Assembly (NCBI GenBank): GCA_007922225.1 | Contig: ML679962.1 | Location: forward strand, 30,983,563 to 31,047,562 | Source of the DNA: Emydura subglobosa | Lineage: Eukaryota; Chordata; Testudines; Chelidae | DNA length: 64,000 nucleotides | Direction: 5' to 3' | The notes under the pieces: generated by a model | The model's input: the letters and a program-made list of their open reading frames with translations, nothing else | Database searches by the model: none | What the model was told of the DNA's origin: nothing | Part shown: piece by piece, positions 13,501 to 25,560 of the stretch | How positions within the stretch are numbered: the first letter of the stretch is position 1 | Layout: each line of letters starts with the position of its first letter | Made by a program: the position numbers and the translations under genes

Positions 13501-14264
13501 TTATTATAATTAATATACTAAGTTTTAATATTATTGACTCATTAGGTTAAGTAAAACACTTATGCTAAATCATGCTAAAAATGCTAATTCAGGGCATTTC
13601 AGCCAACCAGCAGAACAGAATCCACTGGATTCTAATTGTAAGAAGATTTTTGTTTGATTTTGTTTTTATTAAACAACTGATTAGGTGTTTGCATTCGACC
13701 AATTGTCACAATTCAGAATAAATCTATAAATTAATAATGACTATATCCCTTAACGGTACAAATACAAGATAGTGTCACTTTTGGCTCTGATGCAGGCAGT
13801 TGATTTTACTCTACCAGAAATCAATTACGTTATCCATATCAAATCGTTACATCAACAATCCATATCAGTTGTTACACTGAAACTATAGACATGCTTAGGG
13901 AAGAAGTATGGGGGAATCCTGTGGGGTTTTATTATTTTTTAATATATAACAAGAAACAAATTAATCCTAATGAAGACAAGGTCAACAGAAATCAAGTTTC
14001 TAGTTGCCAATGCTGCCTAGATAAGACTATTTAAAATTAATTCCACGTGGCTCAATAATAAGTAGAGGTCAGTGGTTAAAAAACGAAAAGGGACCTTCCA
14101 AGAAATTGGCACCCAACCAAAAGTCTGCTGCTGTTTCTGGTTGGGGGTGGGGGGCATATACACTTTGAATATGAAGGAAACCACCTGCAAGAATACTTTT
14201 AGAAAGCTACGGTTTCAAGCTGCCTAATGGGAGGGATGAGAATAAATTAGACAAGTAGAGTCTA

Positions 14265-14340
14265 TTGATCGGATCCTCAGCGCAACACCATTGACATCAG
14301 TGGAGCTACACCAATTTACACCTGCGGAGGATTTAGTCCT
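14265..14340. repeat. Short repeat (tttacacc variant)
   Basis: gatcggatcctcagcgcaac, attgacatcagtggagctac and accaatttacacctgcggag with gattt follow the pattern of the unit at 44493. Confidence 0.45.
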
Positions 14341-15084
14341 ATGTTCTTAAAACAGAACCTAATTTACAGCAGATTAAATCCAGAGAAGCACCACTGTCTT
14401 TAACAGAGCTAGACTAGGTATACAACATTGTAATTTACAGCTGAAGTAATATTTTTTATGAGGCTGAAGATATGGCCATGATTCCAGAAATCAAAATACA
14501 CCAAGTTTTTATTTTTAAGAAAGATTGAGGAGGCAGTTTCAAAATTTGCCAAGTTACACTCCAGCAATTGGGATAGGAAATTGGTCCAAGAAATACACAC
14601 TAGAACAACTCACTAAACATTGTCTCTTTGCCGTTTTCTATCTTCTGTTGAATAATGAACATAGGGATTAAATGTATTTCAAAATATTTAGCATAGAAAT
14701 GCTAATATTTTTATTTTACAATTAAAATGTATTCTTTACAATTTTTCTGTATTCTCATTCTTTTCCCCAGACATAAGTAATGTGTAGACAGATACATTGT
14801 TTATTTATGACCCCTGTGACAGTTAATGTGGCATATGTGCCTACAATGTTTGACAGATAAAATGAGTTATTTACAGTAGCACGGTTTATTATGTATGAAG
14901 ATTGAAGCAGCTATAGTATTTGTAAAGTTCTCAATTTATTTTTCCTAGAGCTTGTTTCAGTGAGCATTGTGGTGTTTTGAAGCACTGCAAAGGATGATAG
15001 TAGAAATGCTAGTTCCAATCCAATCGATATGTAGCCTTCATCTGTGTTAATTTCAGAATGCTTCTTTGTTATTTTACTTGTTTA

Positions 15085-15152
15085 GGATTTGATCCAAAGG
15101 GCACTGAAGTCAATGGGTGTTTTTCTGTTGACTTCAATCAGTTCAGGATTAG
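15085..15152. repeat. Short palindromic unit (gatccaaag family)
   Basis: gatttgatccaaagggcact, gaagtcaatgggtgt and the complementary gttgacttcaatcagttcag form the characteristic fold-back. Confidence 0.6.
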
Positions 15153-15310
15153 ACCGGTAAAAAGAGGAAAAAGGAATGTTCTGAACAATTGTTTTCTAAC
15201 TAGCTATGCTTGTTTGATGTATATGCAGATGGAGGGGTAAGGAGGAGGAGAGGGAATAAATCCAGAAAAGTGGTGATATTTATTTATTAATCTTAACTGT
15301 AATCACAAAA

Positions 15311-15376
15311 GGCCAAATCCTGGTCCCATTGAAGTCAATGGCAAAAATTCCACTGAGTTTATCAGGATTACAATCC
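15311..15376. repeat. Short palindromic unit
   Basis: ggccaaatcctggtcccatt, gaagtcaatggcaaaaattc and actgagtttatcaggatt follow the same family pattern with a decayed right arm. Confidence 0.5.
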
Positions 15377-16324
15377 AAACGGAGAAAAAGCACTGGTTTT
15401 CATTTTAAGAAAGAAACTCAAATGTTGGGATATTGGATCTTTAAATGATTAGTATATCTACATATTTGGTTTTAAGGAGAAGAGATGTGTATGAAACATG
15501 TTTTCAAAAAGTCACCTTTGCTCCATTTCTCATTCCCTGTGTTTGGATAGTACAATACCTTCTGTCAGTCAAATGTCATTTGTAATTACTATTGATTACT
15601 ATCTTAGGGGTTAACCTGGTGTTTATGAATGCATGTTATGCAAGCATGCTCTAGCTTTAAGAACCTAGTGCCAAAGGTAATCCGTGACAAATTCTGCATA
15701 ATTGTCACATTCAAATGACAGCTTTAAAAGAAATTTCAAGGACAATTTTCCCAGTGAATTGAGACTATCTGAGCCCAGACATTAGATCTGTGTTCATATT
15801 CAGTTTAATTTACAGGTGGCTTTTATATACATGTGTGGTGCACATGTATGTTTGTTTGTATGTATAATGTCTGAGTGTGGTGTGTGTTTATAATATTTAT
15901 TATACATGCACATATATCTTAATTATCAGGGCCTCTGAACCTTTCAAGATCTTGCAGGCTGTCCATAAAGTCTGCTCTTCTTGGTGTGTTCAAGAAGGGA
16001 AACACCACCCCCAAATATCCACTATATCCTCTGCCTTAGATGTTGCATGGTGATGTTCAATCAACAAGTAATAAGGTTTTGTTACAAGGATGCAACATTA
16101 GAAGGATGCAACATTATGGCTGGGCATTGCATGCGCAAAACCCTACCATCAGCATTGCAAAAATACATGAAAAAATGACAATGGGAGAAGCGCAAGTATC
16201 AGCAATTGGGATTAGTTTGGAATTCCTAACTTTTAATACATAGATGCTTTTACACCTGGTCCCATTAACCTCTAACATAACCAATCCTCATAGTCCTGAT
16301 CCAACAGACTCTGGCATATGCTAC

Positions 16325-16375
16325 TGTGTGTGTCTGTCTGTGTCTGTGTACACACACATGTACATGCATGCGTCA
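16325..16375 (+). repeat. (TG)n/(CA)n-rich simple sequence
   Basis: tgtgtgtctgtctgtgtctg followed by tacacacacatgtac, an imperfect TG then CA tract able to fold back. Confidence 0.7.
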
Positions 16376-17910
16376 GCTAGCCTGCTATCCAAGCCTGCCT
16401 AACTATAGGCTTTTGGATTGTTTCTCAGACACCAAGAACTGACTTTAAAACTTCAGGATTTTCTGTAGGAACACAGCTGTGGCCGGTGCTTGTGTCACAG
16501 CCAGACACTCCAACTGAGTAAGTTACATAGGATGGAATAAAAGAGGAGGAAGTCACATCCAACACCTCGCCATAGATCAGATGCACCTAAATGTCGTGGA
16601 TGAATTATTATCCTGATTTAAACGTGATTTAAAATAATGATTTAATAGATTTCATTTCCCCCCTAAACATACAAACAAGCTTGGGGGGATGAGGGTGGTG
16701 GAAAGATCCGACAAGAGAATACCTCAAGCTTCTCAGTCTCTCTGTTACATTGCTACCTCCATCTGCTGTGATTAGGGATGATGAGTCAATCCAAGTCCAC
16801 ATCTTTCATGTGAGTGACAGACCTGTTCCTCCTCAAGAATTTCCATGGGCAATACCTCCATTTGCCCATCTTCTCCCTGCAGACCCATGCTCTGGTGGGC
16901 TGGTGGCCTGTCCTCTCTCTTTTTCTGCCATAGGACAATGATCCTTTGCTTTGCCGTCTCTCTTCCAGTCTCAGAGGCAGCATCATTTTTACCTTGTGCT
17001 CCATTTGCTCCTTGCATTGGAGGCAATGAACCCAGCTTTTCTCATGTCCTAACACGTCCTTCTCACCTTCATGGATCCTAGGGGTGTGTCCACCTGCCAT
17101 CCGAAACAGCTACAATGCAAGGCTTCTCTGTTCGTGTTATAACTTTGGAACATAGTCCGGGAATGTTAAAATTGTACTGGTCCAGAATTCCCCCCTCTGC
17201 AGGGTGAACCCCATTCTATAACGCTGAGTAACATTGCTGGGCAGGTGGGATGTCATGGATTGGGAAACATGGCACAAATACAGCTTGGCAGCAGAGGCAA
17301 AAGTGCTTTTGCTTCTTTCTGACAGGAATTAAGCATGCAAGTTGCTGTAGGAACAAGGAGAAATTTTTAAATAATTGCATAACCCCATTCAATAAGGACA
17401 AACAGTGCTAGTAAGTTTAAGCACTTCTTTAGCAACTTAAAAAGAGAATTCCCTAGAGTCTCACTTTTGAGGATAGTATTGCTGAGAACTAGAAAAGACA
17501 ATATTTTCATATTTGTTTTTGCTAGTGGACAAAATAAAAAACCAGATGCGGCAAGAGCCTCCACATGGTTCTATATCACAGGAAAGGAGGCAATGTTCTA
17601 TAAAATTCCTTTCTACTTTAATCACATATTTTGCCCTATGGTAAAATTGCAGTAGGGAAAGCCCTCCTTGTCGCCAAGAAATTAAAATAAAGCCACTATT
17701 TTTGTGAAGCTCACAAAAATATAAGATTCTGAAGAGTCTGCAGTAGTAATAACACATTATTCCCTGGGTCATATCAAGACTAAGGAAGAATCTGGTGCAC
17801 AGATAAGTAATGAAAAATATCTAGCATTGCTGTAGGTTTCTGTAATCCACTGATCAATGTACATTATGCAGCCACACCATGCCTGATCCGCAGTGAATAT
17901 GAGTCTGTTA

Positions 17911-18003
17911 CAGCCCACGGTTACCAAGGCTCACTCTTCAGCTCAACCTATGGACGTTCATGTTTTCAAGCTCTGTAGTCTTGAATTCAATCCCTGGATC
18001 TTT
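17911..18003 (+). mobile_element. tRNA-derived SINE head (candidate)
   Basis: 'actcttcagctcaacctatg' resembles a box A region, and gaattcaatccctgg (about 17983-17997) resembles box B. Spacing between them is about that of a tRNA. A tRNA gene is unlikely because acceptor pairing is not evident. Confidence 0.35.
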
Positions 18004-21000
18004 GCCATGGTAGAAACTATCACATTTCAACTTGCAGAATTACCCCCCGACTGTTCCACTCTGGGGCTGAAATTTGCTTCTTCCTCCGGTAGCAAAGGTG
18101 GTGGTGAGAAAAGCCAAGAGTACTCTGAGAATTCAGAGAAGTATCAATGCTGAGGTCCTCAGCCTTCAACCAGCTCCCTCTGTTCCTCTCTCCTTCCTGC
18201 CATGGCAACATAGCTCCTGAAATACCTGCTGGTGGCTCCAACTAGAAGCCCTCTCCATTACACAGTGGCTTACTCACATCGAGGTGGTAACACCCAGCAG
18301 ACTTTTGATTAGGGACATGCCACACAAAGCAACTTGTGGCACCTTCTCTTCCCTACTGTTATTTCTAGCCTCCAGACCTGTGGGGGAAAATACTCTACCC
18401 CTTCCTGGGGCTTCGGCCAAGACTATGCAGCAAAGCCACGGCTGCACTCTACTTCACACTTCGGGGCCCAAAATGCTGCATTTGCTTCTCTGCACATTTT
18501 GTGATGGCCTGTCGTTTGCTAACTGGGAAGGGATGAAATACAAATGGGCCCTTGTATGGTTAACTCAAGCTTCCAATAACACTGCCAAATTTATGAGACA
18601 GTCTTTACAAAAAGGTGGGTGTTGTTTGCGAATGACTTCTCCATGGTATTAGACTCAAACAGGTTTTTTTTCAGCATTACGGCTGCATGTCTACTTATTA
18701 CAGCTATTTGTTCTTGAACAAACATATTTATTGTGCCTAATGCAAGGGAAGTCCCTCTCTTCATTGATGGCTGTGCTCCTCTTTGCCCATTAATGAATTG
18801 AAGTATGCCTCACCCTAGAATGTGAAATGATTCAAGTAACCAAGAATACAACAAAATTGTTCTGGGTTCCCAGACTGGAAATAACACACACAATGTGGTG
18901 CGGAAAATCTCCTACACAAAGCAGTCCCCTTCCTGTGGACTTGGCCTATGGCAGCTACCTCCGTTGCTCAATATAGCATTTCTTTCACATTAAAAGAGCC
19001 AGATTTTGGCTGTCCCTGCATGGGCACATGCAGTGCAGAAGAGGTACAAGGAGCCCTTTCCTCTTCTTGCACAGCTGCTTATGGAACAGGTCTCTGTATC
19101 TGGTAAATAAAGGATGAGTCCTGGTGCTTGAGACCTATGCTCAAGCCATTTAGATGTTGCTCCTTATGACACTGTTTAGTCAGTATTCAGTTGTAATGGG
19201 GTAACCTCCAGCGACCATGTTGGCTAAACACCCAAAAGGTTGGTTGCTTATCCAAGGTCTACACTGGATCTGGAACCCCAGGGTCTACAAAAACTAGGAT
19301 AGGAATTTTATGTTAAGGACTTAAAGTGCATTGTACGTGTAGAATATGAATACAGGCAAAAATAAATAATTATCAATTACAATATATTCAATATATCAAA
19401 ATGTATTCAAAACTGTAGCAAGTAATTTTCCTGAAGACATCCAGATGCAGTTAGATCTTAAAACCATGTATTTACAAAAGCAGCTTTTGCACATTACCAA
19501 TTGTCTATGTTTCGTCTGTGCTTTACTCCTGCCTCTGGTCCAAAGTAAGTCTGGCTGGTTTGATCGTTTAGGGCCCAGTTTTACAAACTCTCCATGTTGA
19601 GAAATACCTTACTCCTCGTTTTGAATCAGGAGGACTACCGGAGGTGCAATGTCAGTGTCAGTAAGGATGGTACAATCTCGCCTTTCTACAGTTACCCCAA
19701 TTCTAATCTGGCTGTATTTTACAGATCACTTCTTCACCAACAGGGATGTACTATTGTTCTTTTCCAAAATTGCATTATTCTATATGTAAAGTATTTTGGA
19801 TCAGATGTCTTTATGTTTTAGAAAATAGACTGCAATGAGGGAAAAACTATCAGAATTATATTTAAGTACAACTTTAAGAGGATTTGAAAAGACTTCCTTG
19901 CATTCTAAGGCAGATACTATATGAACACAGTTCTGCTTCTACTCCATGCACTGTAAGTAACTATTCAGCTGGTGTGGCATATCAATATAAATTATAAAAA
20001 ACTGCATCCACTGGCATAGGCAACGGGGTATCCCCAGTATTTAATGCCAATTCAATACTTGTTGGCTATCTTTTCATAGCGACATTTTTGCAGGTATATT
20101 AGTCTGAATCCTACAGAACTTTTTGGGAGAATTTAAGGAAAGTTTTGCATTATGGAAGAGTTGCAGGTCAAGGCTCTACATTAATTTTCAGTAATAGATG
20201 AAGAGGTTCGTTCTGACGTGAGCAAACAGAGAACTTTACATCCAACAATTTTGTCATGTTTAGCAGGGATCACATTCATCACTAAACACATAGCATTAAT
20301 AGCACAGGCTATTAAATGTCACTGGGAGATACATGCATTGCTTCAAGGGATAGAGCCAAATCCAGTGCTACGGAAGTTAATGGAAAGTTTCCCACTAATT
20401 TCCACAGTGGCTGGGTTGTGCCCTAAATTCAGTCAACAAAGAGCCTAATGTTGCAAACATTGCCTCCTGAACATACATGGATTCCTGTGTGGAATCCTAT
20501 TGAGGTCAATGGATCTGGGTGCAAACGAAATGCTTTGCTGGCTTGAAAAGTTTACAACATTTGGTCATTTTTGAGTCATTAGCTATATAATAAGATTCCA
20601 GGACTATCACTCTGTGCGAGATTTGAAAATTTAGCATGTCTGTTGAGTCAGTTGAGGTGACGGAAATAGCTACAAGCATGGCTGAGAGCTCTTTTTGTTC
20701 AGAATATCACCAAGTTCAAACATCACTGGATTTGTGATCTGTTACCGTTCCAGCCATTTACGAATTACACCTATGTGACATTGCAGGCTTTCAGCTACAG
20801 TAAGGTGTGTATCTATGCCATGCCCAGAGACCTAGACCATTGTACTACCGGAGGTTCCTCAGCCAATCATCATACTTATTCCACAGCTAACTGCCCAATT
20901 GCCACAGTTCTTATAGCATGATCTTTCAGTTACTAGTATGACAAACAAAATGGTTTCCTGAATAATTTTTTGGAATAAAAATGGACTTTTTCTACCTCAT

Positions 21001-23789
21001 TGTTGGGTCACACTTTCAGGGCATAGGTGTGTGTGTTGGGGGTACAATCTCTCCTTTCTCCTGATACCACTTGCAATACAAAGTTTCACCCCAGAAGGAA
21101 ATGGTTTGAGAAAGCTACAAACAGCTGAAGAGAAGGGTTCAGAATAGGTTATTCTCAGCTGTAACACAATGGAGCCCCATTCTACGGGGCTTGAATGCCC
21201 TCAACTTCCACTGAAATCAAAGTAAAATGGGAACTGAAAGTGCTCGGCACCTCCCAGGATTGAGATGTATGGGCAGATATAGTTCCTGGTCCATTCAGCC
21301 TTTACTCAGGGAAAGCTTTCATTAGCATAAATAGGAAGCACTGAATCCAGCAGATTCACAGAGCCTTTTTAAGCTTATTAAAGTGGTGTGTCTGTTCTTA
21401 AGTGTGTATGTTTTTAATATTAATTTCCATATTTAGGAAAATAGTGATCTCAACATTTATATTTAAAATATAGACAAATACAACTGGGAGCCTGGAAATT
21501 TACAAACAGCAGAAGTAATTGCCTGCTTGTCTTGTGGATTTAAGTGTCACAGCTTGCAGTTCAATGAAATATAACCCCATGAGTTTACACATCTGGGGGA
21601 CATAACGATGTGAAATTATTTTGAGGAAGCGTGTAAGGAAAAGCAGCATGTACTGTTCTAACTAAAATATGTTTAGGCTGGCACTATTAATGGGGACTGA
21701 AGCTTACACTTAGTATTGCTGACTTCTCGGCTCTCTGGGATGTTTACAGATCCAAGTGGAAAAAAAGTCCATTAGTCTGGAAAGTGATTGCATCTGCATT
21801 TATTTCTCCCCTTTCCCTGATTCTTTTTCAAGTAGCTACTTAGAGGACAAATTAAAGAAGCAAATTTAAAATCAATAGTCATTTCCTAAACCCCATTCTC
21901 TGGACACGGGGGGAATTGACCCCTCCTCATCCTGTGGAAAAACCCACCAGAGAGGAGATCTGGGGTGAAATTTTCATGAGATTCTCCTTGCAGTGTTTCT
22001 ACAAATTCTTCTACTGTGGGGTGTGCATGGAAAGCATTACTCACCCCTTCCCTCCAAGAAACAGGAGGGGTTGACCCCTAAATCCCAGAGATGTCAGGGA
22101 TCAGATGAAACCACAGGGCTATCCAATATCCACATGGAGGAACCCTTCTGCCAACACCCAGCCTCCACGTGCCCTCTTTGGCTCAGAGGCAGAATGGAAA
22201 CAATGAACAGCATAGCCAGGAAATAAAGCACAGGCAGCTGCCCCTGGGACCTGCTTTAAAGGGACAGAGCATCTCAGGGCAAAAGCCTGGGCTGTATTAA
22301 CTCTTGTGCAGCCTCCATAAAGGGTCTGGGGACATGAGGCAAAATTCCCCCTGTTCGTCCAATGCTGACACCAGCCCACTCCCTCTACATACTTGCAGCA
22401 CTAATTTTAGGCCTTGAGAAGGCCATGTTAACCACCCCTGACTTTATTGGGGGAAAAAGGGAGATGATCCATGAACAGAAGGTCCCTTCCGTATGCAACT
22501 TGAGAAGAACAAACAAGCATATTAATCTGAATTCATTTACATATTAATTCAGTTGTGTTATTCTCCTGTTCTCACAAATCTCAGCATGAGTGACTGACAC
22601 ACACTGTGCTGCATCAACCATATGGGAATGTAAAGGCAAAAGTGCATCTTGACTATTCACAACAGGAGAGCTGATTTTTCTGGCTGCTAGATATTGCATT
22701 ACCATGATTTTCAAAGGAGACATTTTAAAACTTCCTTTTGGCATCAGATAAAACTTTTTTTTCACTTTTTACCCTTTAGCTCTTGCTGTATTGTATGAGA
22801 GAGTGGTTTAATTGTTTTTAAAATGGGAAATGGCATGATCTTTCTCTATCAAGTACTGCTTTGGCTTGCTTTATTACACAGCCTTAAAATGCACATTTTA
22901 TAGTGCTTCACATATTTACATCTACCTATCTAAAACACACAATATTGTAATATATTACATTGCAATTAAAAGCCTGATATTTCTTCACTAATTTATTCCC
23001 AAGCCAATATGTATTTTAATGTTCCAAACCGTCGCTAATTAACACATGGAAATATTTTAACATGGATTTTGATTAATTCCATTTAACAGTCTAACCAGTG
23101 CTAAAACATATGTGGTATGTCATTTCTTTCTTTTGAGGAAGGCATTGGCATTAAATCTTTCAATCTTCCTAAGCACCAAATGCTAATTTCAGGAAGATTA
23201 AATAACAGACTGCAGCTACAGTTTCCTTTCTTTGCTTCCCAGAAGGTGAAATGAACATATTTATGTGGGAGGAATTTCTTTACCGCACAAGCCAAAATGC
23301 AGAAATTAGATTTTTTCCAACACTGCTAATACACTTGCAATAGACTGCCAACTAAAGAGATTTAACCTATATCTGCAGTTCATGGACAGTTGCCAAGATA
23401 TATGTTCAACTTTCTTTCCCTTAAGTATTCCCATATGATGTACTCACCTGCAGCCCCTAAGTGCTTTTCCATATTTGGATCAGAGATAGCTCGCTTAATA
23501 GTGGGGTGACTATGGCTATAAAGCTAGAAATACACATAAGACCCTCCTCTCATTTTCACACTTTGAAGCCCAAGTGGTTTAAAGCGTGTGCAATTCTGCA
23601 TACCACTGAACTAAGCACGCCAAATGCCTGATGTGTGCATCCAAAGGTATGAACATGCATATGCAAATCCCCAATTTATACACATTCACCAGGATTGCAA
23701 CATGCATCTCAGGAGTGCATGTTCACTGTTCTGTGCATCTCCCTGTAGTGGCTGGTCGAGGGAAGATGAGAGTCTGCTACTAGGGAGTT

Positions 23790-23862
23790 TACTCCTTTAG
23801 CTGCAGTGGTAGAGGTTCACACGTTTAGTGCTGAAAGCCAGGGGGTCAGGTCCCAATGATGG
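23790..23862 (+). mobile_element. tRNA-like box A/box B remnant
   Basis: 'tagctgcagtggtagaggtt' (box A-like, 23799 on) and gggggtcaggtccc (box B-like, 23840-23853) are spaced as in a tRNA. I see no complete cloverleaf, so a SINE head or decayed tRNA is more likely than a functional gene. Confidence 0.35.
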
Positions 23863-24824
23863 ACTCATAACGGTTGTTATTACATATGCAAAAACCAGTG
23901 CATGCTCTTTCTCCTGAACGTTAAAAAACATGAGCCTTCTATGTTCCCAGACTATTTCCAGCCTGCAACCAGAGTCTATTTCCTGTGCTTTTCCAGAAAG
24001 CAAACAACATAACAATATAGGTACAAAATCCCAGAAAGTAATGAATGGAAAGTGCAGCAAATATGTACAGCAGCATTTTTCAAGCCATCCATGTGTCATT
24101 TTCAAAAGTTTGAATTGGATAAAGTAACATTTAACAAGGCATGTGGTACAATTTACAGATTTACAATGATACTATTCTACAAAAGGCCAAATAGCTGACC
24201 TCACATTGCTTGTAGAGCTCCCGTGATCTTTGGTGGGAAACATGCCTGTTCATTTGAGGGCAGAATTTGGGCCAAAGTGAATATCTGCACCATTAAAAAT
24301 GCAAACATTCTAAAGACCTGCATCTAAACATGTTTAAAAACTGCGGTGCTTCTATGGCTTGGTTTCAGAACTCAAACATATTATGTATTGTTTGAAGCAA
24401 ATCATGTTCTACAGGACAGTCACATTTTGTGCTTGGAATCTCAACTCTATTGCACCAGCAGGCATGGTGCCATACAACCTGCTTGGTCAATTGAGGATCA
24501 CCCATATTGGTGTGGGATCCAGCCCTACTCTAGCAATGCCCTCCCAATTCTGACTTGCCCCCATGCCAGAGGATAGGCGAGCAGGTGGTGTAAAGCTACT
24601 TAAGCCAACTTCATATCAGCAACTTGACTTCAATAGGAGTATCCAGGGAGTAAGGTATTACTCAACACGAAGAAGGGTGTCACAATCTGGCCCTCAACCA
24701 TTAACTGTTTCCATGTGGCTTGGTTATTTCTGTCTTAAATTAGTGTGGGTGATTAAAAAAAAAAGGGGGGGGAGGGCTTAGTGGATTAGGAGATTCAGCT
24801 TTAGCTATGGGGAGACAGACATGT

Positions 24825-25015
24825 CTCCATAATACTTCGCACTTGTATAGCACCTTTCTGCCAGGGATCTAAAATCACATAAAGGTGGACAAGTATTATC
24901 TCTGATGTTCATTAGAGGAAACACTCAAGCACTGAAAATTTAAGTGATTGGCTCAAGGTTACACTGCAAGTCAGTGGCAGAGCAGTGCACAGCCCCTAGA
25001 ATTCCTGATTGCAGA
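24825..25015 (+). mobile_element. MIR-like / L2-like ancient repeat
   Basis: 'ttgtatagcacctttctgcc' is followed by aagtgattggctcaaggtta and actgcaagtcagtggcagag, the 'sequence caught after cactgaggcacagagaggttaagtgacttgcc' family pattern. It is old and diverged. Confidence 0.55.
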
Positions 25016-25492
25016 CATGTAGGTGATGCCTTCCCAACTTTGTAGAAGATGGTGCAATGTGGGTATAACTAACCTATTCCTTGAATGCACCATAAAATGG
25101 CACAAAAGGAGAAACGAATTCCATTAACACCCAGGAATTGTTTTCCCCGAGGCTTTTATGAGATCACTTTGTTTTCTGCCACCTCTGGCTAGGCAATTGG
25201 AATAATAATATTTCTTGCCATTAATTTGGGCCCACAAGTAACAGTTTACAACTGCCATTCGATTTGGAATTGGAGAACCTCAGAAAGTTGGAGATTCTTG
25301 TGCTTGAAGTCGCACAAGAAGAGGCATCCCTGCAGAACACTGGCATCTCTGCCACCACTCCCAGCCAGAATTCAGAGGCACGGGGGGGGGAAAAAATCAC
25401 TGTATGAGAAAAGCCATCCAGCCTCCCAAAGATATTGGGCCTGGGGGACAGTAGTTTCATTTAAACTTGTTCACTTGTCTCTATTTTACAGG

Positions 25493-25560
25493 TTTGATTC
25501 TGCACCCACTGAAGTCAAATGCAAAACTGGCATTGATCGCAGTGGTGCAGGATCAGTTCC
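25493..25560. repeat. Short palindromic unit
   Basis: tttgattctgcacccactga and gaagtcaaatgc are mirrored by gcattgatcgcagtggtgca and ggatcag. Confidence 0.5.

Noticed and set aside
18284..18652. 122-codon plus-strand frame
   Set aside because: No recognisable domain, no splice context and no similar neighbour; its length is within chance for a GC-moderate stretch.
21993..22226. Minus-strand TVEEF-like codons as AFF2 exon 4
   Set aside because: The match to the expected SCVEEIL-type continuation is too short, and flanking residues and splice sites do not fit.
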